Numbered from the stretch's first letter, positions 1-6,993 are shown. The stretch: DNA of 11,242 bases from an uncultured Eubacteriales bacterium (GCA_902461475.1 CABPXX010000016.1:1-11242); one strand, 5' to 3'. The notes: a model not told the origin generated them from the sequence alone. Made by a program: numbers and translations.

Positions 1-394
1 CCACCACCCGCTCCATCACCTGAGAACTCACAAAGGGCCGAGCCCCATCGTGGATACCGATGAGCTTGGCCTGAGGGGACACCTCGGCCACCCCCAACTG
101 TGCAGACTCCACCCGGGTGGCGCCGCCCCGTACCACTTTCGTCACTTTCGTCAGTGTCATCTCCCGGGCCAGGGCCGCCACGGGGCCCACCAGGTCTTCC
201 CGGGCGACCACCACGATCTCCTCCACCCGGTCACTGGCCTCCAGAGCAGCCAGGGTGTGGGCCAGCACCGGCCGATCGTCCAACTCCAGGAACATCTTAT
301 CCTGTCCCATGCGCTGGGACGAGCCCGCCGCCACCACAACCATGGCACAGCCTGGGGCCTGGGTCCCCTTTCGTTTCCGTCCAAACAATGACAT
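1..394 (-). CDS. ispD: 2-C-methyl-D-erythritol 4-phosphate cytidylyltransferase (partial, N-terminal half)
   Basis: IspD transfers CMP from CTP to methylerythritol 4-phosphate, the third step of the cytosolic MEP route to isoprenoid precursors. The frame is open to the left edge, giving 131 codons of a protein usually about 225-240 residues long. Family motifs are visible: AAGSSQRMGQDK at residues 22-33, where R28 and K33 match the CTP-phosphate-binding Arg/Lys of the family; GGATRVESAQLG at 90-101; and HDGARPFV at 115-122, whose D116 matches the metal/CTP Asp. The ATG at 394-392 was chosen because GGAGGA lies 7 bases upstream. It gives a basic leader (MSLFGRKRKG) before the nucleotide-binding fold. 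A later ATG (M18) has no good SD. The gene follows carD, a pairing also known from mycobacteria, where ispF usually comes next. A strong terminator (413-440) sits immediately before its RBS and no promoter is obvious between them. Confidence 0.93.
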   Translation of the reverse strand, partial: MSLFGRKRKGTQAPGCAMVVVAAGSSQRMGQDKMFLELDDRPVLAHTLAALEASDRVEEIVVVAREDLVGPVAALAREMTLTKVTKVVRGGATRVESAQLGVAEVSPQAKLIGIHDGARPFVSSQVMERVV

Positions 395-412
395 ATGTCT
401 TCCTCCACTGAG

Positions 413-440
413 AAAAAAGGAGCCGAGCGGCTCCTTTTTT
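413..440 (-). terminator. Intrinsic terminator after carD (symmetrical, could act in both directions)
   Basis: On the minus strand GGAGCC (434-429) pairs with GGCTCC (424-419) around a 4-base loop. The stem is preceded by six A (440-435) and followed by six T (418-413). The A and T tracts can extend the stem, and the element reads as a terminator on either strand. It starts 3 bases after the carD stop and ends 5 bases before the ispD Shine-Dalgarno (GGAGGA, 407-402). Confidence 0.85.
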
Positions 441-443
441 GTT

Positions 444-907
444 TTATTGGTGCAGAACCTTGTTGACCCGCTCCTCTATCGCTTCATAGGGCATGCTCTG
501 GGCCAACACCAGCTCGGAAATCAAAATCTGCTTGGCTGAGTGGAGCATCTTCCGCTCCCCGGTGGACAGCCCCTTCTGGGTCTCCCGGTACATCAGCCCC
601 TTGACCACCTTGGCCACCTCCAGCAAATTTCCGCTTTTGATGCGCAGCATATTCTCCCGGTACCGTTGGTTCCAGTTGGACGTCATGTCCACCTGAATGT
701 CCTCCATCTCCGAGAGAATATGGGTGGCCTCTTGACCGGACACCACGGGGCGGACGCCGATCTCGTCGCTGTGTTCTGTGGGAATCATGACCATAGTTTG
801 AGCAAATAGTAGTCCTGAACCTTCCCAGCTACCTTCTTGCGCACAATGGAGTCAATGACTCCCGCCCCATGCATAGGATGTACCACCTTATCACCAATCT
901 GATACAC
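444..907 (-). pseudogene. carD: CarD-family RNA polymerase-binding transcription regulator, frameshifted
   Basis: CarD/CdnL proteins bind the RNA polymerase beta subunit through an N-terminal Tudor-like domain and upstream promoter DNA through a C-terminal helical domain, tuning open-complex stability. Translation from the GTG at 907-905 (SD GGGAGG, 7 bases upstream) gives 40 residues: MYQIGDKVVHPMHGAGVIDS, a further CarD-like run ending YYLLKL, then WS and a TGA at 787-785. The rest of the protein continues in another frame from the ATG at 794: MVMIPTEHSDEIGVRPVVSG, then NWNQRYRENM, LSTGERKML and a C-terminal end at 444 (116 codons). Family members keep about four or five residues between LLKL and VMIP, so the break looks like a deletion of 13 or 16 bases (1 modulo 3) near 793-797. 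Both halves otherwise look intact, with no other stops, so the lesion is recent or a sequence error. No slippery heptamer or good internal SD is visible. The identity is secure; loss of function is inferred. Confidence 0.85.
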
Positions 908-944
908 GATTCCACCTCCCAAATGTGTATAATATCACAAAGTT

Positions 945-973
945 AGTATACCCCTTTTCCCAATGCAATGCAA
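945..973 (-). promoter_or_regulatory. Putative sigma-A promoter for carD
   Basis: On the minus strand, TTGCAT (973-968) and TATACT (950-945) are separated by 17 bases. The -10 matches the consensus at 5 of 6 positions and the -35 at 3 of 6. It lies about 38 bases upstream of the carD GTG and just downstream of the terminator that ends the preceding operon, which is where a promoter is needed. A TATTAT nearer the gene has no matching -35. Confidence 0.5.
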
Positions 974-1015
974 GCGGGAGGAAAATATTTCCCAAGAAAA
1001 ATACGCTCTGTTTAC

Positions 1016-1057
1016 AAAAAAAAGAGGCGCTGCAAGCCTGTGGCTCACAGCACCTCT
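1016..1057 (-). terminator. Intrinsic terminator ending the lon-ysxC-FAH operon
   Basis: On the minus strand AGAGGTGCTG (1057-1048) pairs with CAGCGCCTCT (1032-1023) with one G-U pair. The loop holds an inner AGCC/GGCT stem. A run of eight T follows (1023-1016). It begins 5 bases after the stop codon of the FAH-family gene, so it is a textbook Rho-independent terminator in the coding direction. Confidence 0.92.
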
Positions 1058-1062
1058 TGGGG

Positions 1063-1830
1063 TCATTTCACTTGGTTGCGCAGAACGCCGATGTGGGAGA
1101 TCTCCACCTCCACCACATCCCCGGACTGCATGGGGCCAATGCCAGCGGGGGTTCCCGTGGCCACCACGTCACCCGGCTCCAGAGTCATGGAAGCGGTGAT
1201 AAACTCCAGCAGATTTGGCACGGTGGTGATAAAGTCCTGGGTGTTCCCCTGCTGGACCACGTTGCCGTTGAGGCGGGTGGTGACCTCCAGGCGGTCGGGG
1301 TCCAACCCCACCCCTGGCAACCCGTCCACCACCCAGGGGCCCACAGGGCAGAAGCCATCCATGGACTTTCCACGGGTCCACTGCCCGTCGTGCTTCTGCA
1401 CGTCCCGGGCGGTGACGTCGTTGAGGCAGGTGTAGCCCAGCACATACCCTGCATAGTCCTCTGCACGGATTTTAGAGGCCCGGCGGCGGATGACCACCGC
1501 CAGTTCACCCTCGTAGTCCAGGCGCTGGACAAACTCCGGCGGCTCGATCTCCCCGCCAGGGGTGTTGAGGGCATTGAGCCCTTTCATGAAGAGGACGGGG
1601 AATCCGGGGGGCTCAGCCCCCATCTCCCGGGCGTGCTCGGCGTAGTTCTTACCCACACACACAATCTTAGTGGGAGTACAGGGAGCCAACAGAGAGCAGT
1701 CTGCCAGCTTGACGCTGCCTCCGTCGTACTCCACGCCCTCATAGGGGGCGCAAGTGAGGGGCTTCACCTGCTCTCCCTCCACCACGCCCCACTGGGGGCC
1801 GCTCTGGCTGAGAAACCGCACGTACTTCAT
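1063..1830 (-). CDS. Fumarylacetoacetate hydrolase (FAH) family protein
   Basis: This 255-residue protein belongs to the FAH superfamily, whose small bacterial members cleave or decarboxylate acylpyruvates and oxaloacetate, or isomerise 2-hydroxy-dienoates, using Mg or Mn. A short N-terminal domain is followed by the catalytic fold. Visible motifs are KIVCVGKNYAEHA (55-67), DYEGELAVVI (105-114) and NDVTARDVQ (137-145), K155 with the MDGFCPVGPW stretch at 157-166, and GTPAGIGPMQSGD (226-238). The metal ligands E107, E109 and D138 are all present, so it should be active. The substrate cannot be told from sequence; acylpyruvase or oxaloacetate decarboxylase activity is most typical of this size class. 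The ATG at 1830 is preceded by GGAGG 8 bases upstream, inside the last codons of ysxC. The gap from the ysxC stop is only 3 bases, so the two genes should be co-transcribed and may be translationally coupled. A strong terminator follows directly. Confidence 0.9.
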   Translation of the reverse strand: MKYVRFLSQSGPQWGVVEGEQVKPLTCAPYEGVEYDGGSVKLADCSLLAPCTPTKIVCVGKNYAEHAREMGAEPPGFPVLFMKGLNALNTPGGEIEPPEFVQRLDYEGELAVVIRRRASKIRAEDYAGYVLGYTCLNDVTARDVQKHDGQWTRGKSMDGFCPVGPWVVDGLPGVGLDPDRLEVTTRLNGNVVQQGNTQDFITTVPNLLEFITASMTLEPGDVVATGTPAGIGPMQSGDVVEVEISHIGVLRNQVK

Positions 1831-1833
1831 CCC

Positions 1834-2427
1834 TCAGCCCTCCATATGATTGAAGATCAGCTCCAACAGGGCCTGCTTGCCGTCCCCCTTCTCCGCGGAG
1901 AAAGGTATGACGGGGACGGTCTCGGGCAGCTCCAGGGTGTCCCGCACCCGCTGGAGGTTCCCCTCCACCTCGCTCTTTTTCAGCTTATCCAGCTTGTTGG
2001 CCACCACCACATAGGGCTTGTCAGTGGTGAGGAAGAAGTCGCTCATCACCTTGTCGTCCGCCGTGGGCTTGTGGCGGGCATCCACAATGAGAATGCCCAG
2101 GGTCATCAGAGAGGTATCGGCAAACCAGCCCTCAATGAGCTTGGCCCACCGGGCCCGCTCAGCCATGGACACCTTGGCGTAGCCGTAGCCGGGCAGGTCC
2201 ACCAGATAGAGCTGCTTGTCAATGAGGAAGTAGTTGATGTGGGTGGTCTTGCCGGGGGCGGAACCCACCCGGGCAAAGTTCTTACGGTTGAGCAGACGGT
2301 TGATCACTGAGGATTTGCCCACGTTGGACCGCCCGGCAAACACCACCTGAGGCAGAGCGTCCCGGGGAAAGTCGGCGGGCTTGGCCGCCGAGCGGACGAA
2401 CTCCGCCTGATTCAAATTCAACTTCAT
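1834..2427 (-). CDS. ysxC: Ribosome biogenesis GTP-binding protein YsxC/EngB (YihA family)
   Basis: YsxC/EngB is a cytosolic TRAFAC-class GTPase needed for late assembly of the 50S ribosomal subunit. All G motifs are visible in this 197-residue protein: G1 GRSNVGKSS (32-40), the G2 region PGKTTHIN (58-65), G3 DLPGYGYAKV (77-86), G4 NKLDK (144-148) and G5 FSAEKG (176-181). Length fits the family (about 195-210). I chose the ATG at 2427 because GAGGTGA lies 5 bases upstream. A GTG three codons earlier (2436) is itself part of that Shine-Dalgarno and has no SD of its own. The gene starts 10 bases after the lon stop, and lon-ysxC is a conserved pair in Bacillus subtilis, so an operon is likely. 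Its stop is 3 bases from the next start. Confidence 0.97.
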   Translation of the reverse strand: MKLNLNQAEFVRSAAKPADFPRDALPQVVFAGRSNVGKSSVINRLLNRKNFARVGSAPGKTTHINYFLIDKQLYLVDLPGYGYAKVSMAERARWAKLIEGWFADTSLMTLGILIVDARHKPTADDKVMSDFFLTTDKPYVVVANKLDKLKKSEVEGNLQRVRDTLELPETVPVIPFSAEKGDGKQALLELIFNHMEG

Positions 2428-2437
2428 ATGGCTCACC

Positions 2438-4852
2438 TCACTGGCACAGATTTACTGCCGTCCCAGGGGCCTTTGCCTCCGGGGGCAGAACGGCGTCAGA
2501 CGCTTTGGGGGGCTGGCCGTCGGAGACCAGCGCACAGGCCAGCACCTGGTCGGCCTGGGACACAGGGATAAACTTCAAACTCTCCCGCACCAGAGGGTCA
2601 ATCTCCTCCAGGTCCTTCACATTGTCCTCGGGGAGGATCACGGTACTCATGCCATTGCGCAGAGCGGCCATGGTCTTCTCCTTCAGACCACCGATGGCCA
2701 GCACCCGCCCCCGGAGGGTGATCTCCCCGGTCATAGCCACGTCACCCCGCACCGGGGTTCCGGTGAGGGCGGACACCATGGCAGTGGTAATGGCAATACC
2801 GGCCGAGGGGCCGTCCTTGGGCACGGCTCCCTCAGGGAAGTGGACGTGGATGTCCTTGTCCTTGTAGAAGGTGCCGGACAGGCCCAGCTGGCTGGCCCGG
2901 CTGCGGATGAAGGACAAGGCGGCCCGGGCGGACTCCTTCATCACGTCCCCCAGGTTGCCGGTAAGCTCCACCTTTCCAGTGCCCTCCACCACGTTGACCT
3001 CCACCTCCAGGATTTCGCCGCCCACCGAGGTCCATGCCAGGCCGTTGACCACGCCCACCTGGGGCTGGCCCGCCGCCTTGTCCTTGGCGTAGCGTCGGGT
3101 GCCCAGGAAGTCGGACAGGTTGTCCGGGGTGATGTGTACGCTCTTGCACTCCTCCCGCACCAGCTTCATGGCGGACTTCCGGCACAGCTTGTCCAGCAGC
3201 CGCTCCAGGCGGCGCACCCCGGACTCCCGGGTGTAGCCGGAAATGATCTGGTGCAGGGCCTGGTCGTTGAGCTTCACCTGGGTACGGGTGAGGCCGTGGG
3301 CCTTGAGCTCCTTGGGCCACAGGTGGCGCTTGGCAATCTGCACCTTCTCCTCATCGGTGTAGCTGCCCAGTTCAATGATCTCCATCCGGTCCAGCAGAGG
3401 CCGGGGGATGGTATCGGTGGTGTTGGCCGTGGCAATGAACAGTACCTCGGACAGGTCAAATGGCATCTCCAGGTAGTGGTCCCGGAAGGTGGCGTTCTGG
3501 TGTACGTCCAGCACTTCCAACAGGGCGGCGCCGGGGTCGCCCCGGTGGTCGCTGCCCACCTTGTCCAGCTCGTCCAGTACCAGCACCGGGTTGACACTCC
3601 CCGCCTGGCGGATGCCGGCAATGATGCGTCCGGGCATGGCCCCTACATAGGTCTTGCGGTGGCCTCGAATCTCTGCCTCATCGTGGACGCCGCCCAGGGA
3701 AATGCGGGCCAGCTTCCGGTTCATGGCCCGGGCCACGCTCATGGCAATGGAGGTCTTACCCACACCGGGCGGGCCCACCAGGCACAGCACCTGGCCCTTC
3801 AGATTGGGAGACAGCTGCTTGACGGCCACAAACTCCAAAATGCGCTCCTTCACCTTTTCCAGTCCGTAGTGGTCGGCCTCTAGCACCTTGGACACGGCGG
3901 CCACGTTGGTCCGCTCCTTGGTGCGCACCGTCCAGGGTAGCTCCAAGCAGGTGTCCAGATAGCCCCGGAGCACCGAGGCCTCGGCGGAGCCATAGGGCTG
4001 CTTCTCCAGATGCTTGATCTCCTTGAGCAGTTTTTCCCGTACTTCGTCGGGCAGCTTGGCCTCGGCCACACGCTCCCGGTACTCGGCGATCTCGTCGCCA
4101 TCGCCTCGGTCGCCCAGCTCTCGCTGGAGCACCTTCAGCTGCTCTCGCATGTAGTAGTCCCGCTGGTTTTCCGCCATCTGCTCTTGGACCTTACCCTCCA
4201 GCTCGCTCTCCACCTGACGAATCTCCACTTCCCGGGCCAGGATGCGCACCAGCTTCTCCAGCCGCTTGGCGGGGCGCAGCTCCTCTAGGATGAGCTGTTT
4301 GTCCTCAAAGCGCAGGGGCAGGTTCTGGGCGGTGTAGTCAGCTATGTACACCGGGTCATCGCTGGCCAGCAGCTTCAAATACAGCTCCGGGGACACCCGG
4401 TCGGACAGCTCGGTGTATCGCTCCACCATGGAATAGATCTGTCGAATCAGGGCCTCGGTGCGGGGTGAGTTCTCCCGGGCGGCGGGTTCCTCCTCCAGCA
4501 GCTCCAGCTCGGCGGTGAGGTAGGGCTCGGTGGTGAGCAGTCGCAGCATTTTGCCCCGCTGCTTGCCCTCCACCATCACCCGCACATTGTTGTCGGGCAG
4601 ACGGAGAATCTGCTTGATGGTGGCCACGGTACCCACCTGATACAGGTGCTCCTGGGCGGGGTTCTCCGCGGCCAGGTCCTTCTGAGTCACCAAGAAAATC
4701 TCCCGGTTCCCGGTCATGGCCTGTTCCAGGGCCCGGATGGAGAACTCCCGACCCACATCGAAATGGAGCAGCAGATGGGGAAATACCGTAATGGCCCGCA
4801 GGGCCAGGGCAGGCATGGCCACAATTTCCCGCTCGTGTATGGTCTCACTCAT
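2438..4852 (-). CDS. lon: ATP-dependent endopeptidase Lon (LonA)
   Basis: Lon is a cytosolic hexameric AAA+ protease that degrades misfolded and some regulatory proteins. The 804 residues show the LonA order: N-terminal substrate domain (about 10-200), a charged helical/coiled-coil linker (about 200-310), the AAA+ module, then the protease domain (about 595-775). Walker A is GPPGVGKT (360-367), Walker B VLVLDELDK (423-431) and the sensor/pore stretch RGHRKTYVGAMPGR (396-409). The Ser-Lys dyad is S683 in PKDGPSAG and K726 in GGLKEK, so it is catalytically complete. A Pro/Ala-rich tail of about 30 residues follows and makes it slightly longer than the E. coli (784) or B. subtilis (774) proteins. 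The ATG at 4852 follows AAAGGAGG with 9-base spacing. A GTG 7 codons upstream would place the SD inside the gene and is rejected. The leader can hide this SD in a hairpin (see 4862-4887). ysxC follows 10 bases on. Confidence 0.98.
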   Translation of the reverse strand: MSETIHEREIVAMPALALRAITVFPHLLLHFDVGREFSIRALEQAMTGNREIFLVTQKDLAAENPAQEHLYQVGTVATIKQILRLPDNNVRVMVEGKQRGKMLRLLTTEPYLTAELELLEEEPAARENSPRTEALIRQIYSMVERYTELSDRVSPELYLKLLASDDPVYIADYTAQNLPLRFEDKQLILEELRPAKRLEKLVRILAREVEIRQVESELEGKVQEQMAENQRDYYMREQLKVLQRELGDRGDGDEIAEYRERVAEAKLPDEVREKLLKEIKHLEKQPYGSAEASVLRGYLDTCLELPWTVRTKERTNVAAVSKVLEADHYGLEKVKERILEFVAVKQLSPNLKGQVLCLVGPPGVGKTSIAMSVARAMNRKLARISLGGVHDEAEIRGHRKTYVGAMPGRIIAGIRQAGSVNPVLVLDELDKVGSDHRGDPGAALLEVLDVHQNATFRDHYLEMPFDLSEVLFIATANTTDTIPRPLLDRMEIIELGSYTDEEKVQIAKRHLWPKELKAHGLTRTQVKLNDQALHQIISGYTRESGVRRLERLLDKLCRKSAMKLVREECKSVHITPDNLSDFLGTRRYAKDKAAGQPQVGVVNGLAWTSVGGEILEVEVNVVEGTGKVELTGNLGDVMKESARAALSFIRSRASQLGLSGTFYKDKDIHVHFPEGAVPKDGPSAGIAITTAMVSALTGTPVRGDVAMTGEITLRGRVLAIGGLKEKTMAALRNGMSTVILPEDNVKDLEEIDPLVRESLKFIPVSQADQVLACALVSDGQPPKASDAVLPPEAKAPGTAVNLCQ

Positions 4853-4861
4853 GGTTGTATT

Positions 4862-4887
4862 CCTCCTTTCCACCTCCCAAAAGGAGG
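4862..4887 (-). promoter_or_regulatory. Possible Shine-Dalgarno-sequestering hairpin in the lon leader
   Basis: On the minus strand CCTCCTTT (4887-4880) is an exact 8-base complement of AAAGGAGG (4869-4862), the lon Shine-Dalgarno, with a 10-base loop. The loop contains GGAGG (4877-4873), which can instead pair with CCTCC (4887-4883) around a 5-base loop and leave the SD free. Two mutually exclusive folds are therefore possible. Pairing is seen in the sequence; a regulatory role, such as temperature sensing, is inference. Confidence 0.45.
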
Positions 4888-4899
4888 CGATATAAGCAA

Positions 4900-4924
4900 A
4901 GGGGCGAGCACAAGGCCCGCCCCT
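4900..4924 (-). terminator. GC-rich hairpin after clpX, likely weak terminator
   Basis: On the minus strand AGGGGCGGGC (4924-4915) pairs with GCTCGCCCCT (4909-4900) through 10 bp, including one G-U pair, around the loop CTTGT. The run after it (TTGCTTATAT) is only moderately T-rich, so termination may be partial, letting some clpX transcripts continue into lon. It lies 12 bases after the clpX stop. On the plus strand the G-U pair becomes an A-C mismatch, so the fold favours the coding strand. It resembles the dispersed GC-rich intergenic hairpins of Oscillospiraceae, from memory only. Confidence 0.6.
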
Positions 4925-4936
4925 ATCAAAATTTCC

Positions 4937-6250
4937 TTAGGATGCGTTACCCTTCCGGGCCGCCTGTCCGCCCGGCTCCGCCCGCAGAGAGGCTGCACCC
5001 AGTCTGGGTCTGGCGGGACGGCCTTCCTCCCGCACCACCTCAGGGGGCTGCTCTCCCCGGATGGCTTCGCGGGTGATGATGACCTTGGCGATGGAGTCGT
5101 CCGAGGGCACATCGTACATGATGGGAGTCATCACTTCCTCCAGCACCGCCCGCAGACCACGGGCACCGATCTTCCGCTCCACCGCCTTCTGGGCCGCTGC
5201 CTCCAGGGCCTCAGGGGTGAACTCCAGCTCCACGTTGTCATACTCCAGCAGCTTCTGGTACTGCTTGACCAGAGCGTTCTTGGGCTCGGTAAGGATCTGC
5301 ACCAGCTGCTTGCCGTCCAGGGCCTTCAGGCCGGTGATGACCGGCAGACGGCCCACCAGCTCGGGGATAATGCCGAACTTCAGCAGGTCGTGGGGCTGCA
5401 CGTTGCGGAAGATGTCCTCCTCGCTGCGCTCGGCAGCGGTGCGCACCTGTGCACCAAAGCCCATGGTCTTCTGGTCCATGCGCTGCTCAATGATCTTCTC
5501 CAGACCATCAAAGGCACCGCCGCAGATGAACAGGATGTTCTTGGTGTCGATCTGCAAGAACTCCTGGTGGGGGTGCTTACGGCCACCCTGGGGCGGGACA
5601 TTGGCCACCGTACCCTCCAAAATTTTCAGCAGAGCCTGCTGCACGCCCTCGCCGGACACATCCCGGGTAATGGAGGTGTTCTCGCTCTTCCGGGCGATCT
5701 TGTCGATCTCATCCACATAGATGATGCCCCGCTGGGCCAGCTCAATATCGTAATCTGCCGCCTGCACCAGCCGCAGCAGAATGTTCTCTACATCGTCACC
5801 CACATAACCGGCCTCGGTGAGGGTGGTGGCGTCGGCAATAGCAAAGGGCACCTTCAGCACCCGGGCCAGAGTCTGGGCAAAGAGGGTCTTGCCGCAGCCG
5901 GTGGGGCCCACCAGGAGGATGTTGCTCTTTTGCAGCTCCACCGAGTCCCCGCCACCAAAATAAATCCGCTTATAGTGGTTGTACACAGCCACGGACAGGG
6001 CGATTTTCGCCTGCTCCTGGCCGATAATATATTCATCCAGCACATCCCGAATCTCTCGGGGGGTGGGAATCACGTCGGGCATCTCCGGACTGCCCAGCTC
6101 CGGGCGCTCTTCCTCGTCCAGAATGCTCAGGCAGAGGTGGACACACTCGTTGCAGATGTATGCCCCGGGTCCGGCAATGATACGCTCTACCTGCTCCTGA
6201 TGCTTGCCGCAAAAGGAACAGCGAACGGTTTTGTACTCATCTCGAGCCAT
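4937..6250 (-). CDS. clpX: ATP-dependent Clp protease ATP-binding subunit ClpX
   Basis: ClpX is a cytosolic AAA+ unfoldase that feeds tagged or specific substrates into ClpP. The 437 residues begin with the zinc-binding dimerisation domain (C11, C14, C33, C36). The AAA+ core follows: Walker A GPTGCGKT (115-122), pore-1 loop GYVGD (148-152), Walker B IIYVDEID (176-183) and sensor-2 GARGLR (362-367). The ClpP-docking loop reads MGFGA (263-267), a conservative form of the IGF tripeptide. The last roughly 38 residues (400-437) form a Pro/Arg/Ala/Gly-rich tail that looks disordered and is not part of the conserved core. Length is otherwise normal (E. coli 424). The ATG at 6250 has an AAGGAAGG-type SD. 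clpP ends 68 bases upstream with no T-rich terminator between, so clpP-clpX co-transcription is likely. Confidence 0.99.
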   Translation of the reverse strand: MARDEYKTVRCSFCGKHQEQVERIIAGPGAYICNECVHLCLSILDEEERPELGSPEMPDVIPTPREIRDVLDEYIIGQEQAKIALSVAVYNHYKRIYFGGGDSVELQKSNILLVGPTGCGKTLFAQTLARVLKVPFAIADATTLTEAGYVGDDVENILLRLVQAADYDIELAQRGIIYVDEIDKIARKSENTSITRDVSGEGVQQALLKILEGTVANVPPQGGRKHPHQEFLQIDTKNILFICGGAFDGLEKIIEQRMDQKTMGFGAQVRTAAERSEEDIFRNVQPHDLLKFGIIPELVGRLPVITGLKALDGKQLVQILTEPKNALVKQYQKLLEYDNVELEFTPEALEAAAQKAVERKIGARGLRAVLEEVMTPIMYDVPSDDSIAKVIITREAIRGEQPPEVVREEGRPARPRLGAASLRAEPGGQAARKGNAS

Positions 6251-6283
6251 GAATTACCTTCCTTTCGTCAGACGTGCCAAAGA

Positions 6284-6306
6284 GCGAAGACAGTGCTTGT
6301 CTCCGC
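6284..6306 (-). other. Hairpin between clpP and clpX
   Basis: On the minus strand GCGGAGACA (6306-6298) pairs with TGTCTTCGC (6292-6284) with one G-U pair and a 5-base loop. It sits in the 68-base clpP-clpX gap and has no T-tract after it (TCTTTGG), so it is not a good terminator. It could be an mRNA processing or stability element, or have no role. Confidence 0.4.
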
Positions 6307-6318
6307 CCTTTTGCATCA

Positions 6319-6900
6319 TCAACGATTATAAATGACCTTGTCAATGAGGCCATAGGCCGCTGCTTCTTCGGCGGTCATGAAATTGTCACGCTCACAGTCG
6401 GCGGTAACCTGCTCCACGCTCTTGCCGCAGTTGTCGGCCAGGATCTGGTTCATCCGCTTCTTGATGACTTCCAGACGCTTGAGGTGGATGGCCATATCGG
6501 TGATCTGTCCCTGGGTACCGGCAGAGGGCTGGTGAATCATGATCTCCGCATTGGGCAGAGCCAGACGCTTGCCCTTGGTACCGGCAGAGAGCAAAAATGC
6601 GCCCATGGAGGCGGCCATACCCACGCAGATGGTGGACACGTCACACTTGATATACTGCATGGTGTCATAGATGGCCATGCCGTCGGTGACGGAGCCGCCG
6701 GGGCTATTGATGTAGAACTGAATGTCCTTGTCCGGGTCCTGAGCCTCCAGGTACAGAAGCTGGGCCACAACCAGGGCGGATGTGGTGGCGTTCACCTCTT
6801 CACCCAGGAAAATGATACGGTCGTTGAGCAGACGAGAGAAGATGTCGTAGGAACGCTCTCCCCGGCTGGTCTGCTCCACAACATAGGGAACTAAACTCAT
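6319..6900 (-). CDS. clpP: ATP-dependent Clp protease proteolytic subunit ClpP
   Basis: ClpP is the serine peptidase that forms the 14-subunit chamber to which ClpX docks. The 193-residue length is typical. The catalytic triad is visible: S98 in GMAASMG, H123 in MIHQP and D172 in ERDNFM. The substrate-groove motif INSPGGSV is at 65-72, and the N-terminal [17 protein letters not shown] matches the axial-loop region of the family. The ATG at 6900 has AAGGAG 10 bases upstream. An in-frame ATG 17 codons earlier (6951) would put the intergenic hairpins inside the protein and lacks the conserved start, so I reject it. The gene lies 93 bases after tig and 68 before clpX, the same tig-clpP-clpX-lon order as in E. 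coli. Two hairpins precede its SD. Confidence 0.99.
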   Translation of the reverse strand: MSLVPYVVEQTSRGERSYDIFSRLLNDRIIFLGEEVNATTSALVVAQLLYLEAQDPDKDIQFYINSPGGSVTDGMAIYDTMQYIKCDVSTICVGMAASMGAFLLSAGTKGKRLALPNAEIMIHQPSAGTQGQITDMAIHLKRLEVIKKRMNQILADNCGKSVEQVTADCERDNFMTAEEAAAYGLIDKVIYNR

Positions 6901-6917
6901 GGAAACCTCTCCTTCGT

Positions 6918-6938
6918 TACTGGGAATCAGTCCCAGTA
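6918..6938 (-). other. Hairpin upstream of the clpP ribosome-binding site
   Basis: On the minus strand TACTGGGA (6938-6931) and TCCCAGTA (6925-6918) form a perfect 8-bp stem with a 5-base loop. It ends a few bases before the clpP Shine-Dalgarno (AAGGAG). A TATACT (6940-6935) overlaps its 5' side and could be a -10 element, but no convincing -35 is found at the right distance. Confidence 0.45.
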
Positions 6939-6945
6939 TACCCAG

Positions 6946-6975
6946 CAGCAAGGGAGGAATATTCCTCCCTTGCTG
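6946..6975. repeat. 30-bp perfect palindrome between tig and clpP
   Basis: CAGCAAGGGAGGAAT is followed directly by its exact reverse complement, with no loop bases. On the plus strand it is followed by TTTTTT (6977-6982), so it looks like an intrinsic terminator for transcription opposite to all annotated genes. On the coding strand there is no T-tract after it. As RNA it would form a very stable hairpin 18 bases after the tig stop. Confidence 0.85.
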
Positions 6976-6993
6976 GTTTTTTACGGGATGAAA

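Noticed and set aside
157..408. An 83-codon minus-strand frame beginning MEEDICHCLDG
   Set aside because: It is out of frame with ispD, whose motifs (AAGSSQRMG, HDGARPFV) are clear over the same bases; the Trp/Arg-rich product is a frame shadow.
785..800. Programmed -1 frameshifting to join the two carD halves
   Set aside because: No X-XXY-YYZ slippery heptamer or downstream pseudoknot is visible, and residues conserved in the family are missing at the join, so a deletion explains the data better.
4853..4873. Upstream GTG start for lon (MERRNTT extension)
   Set aside because: The extension is encoded by the Shine-Dalgarno region itself and has no SD of its own.
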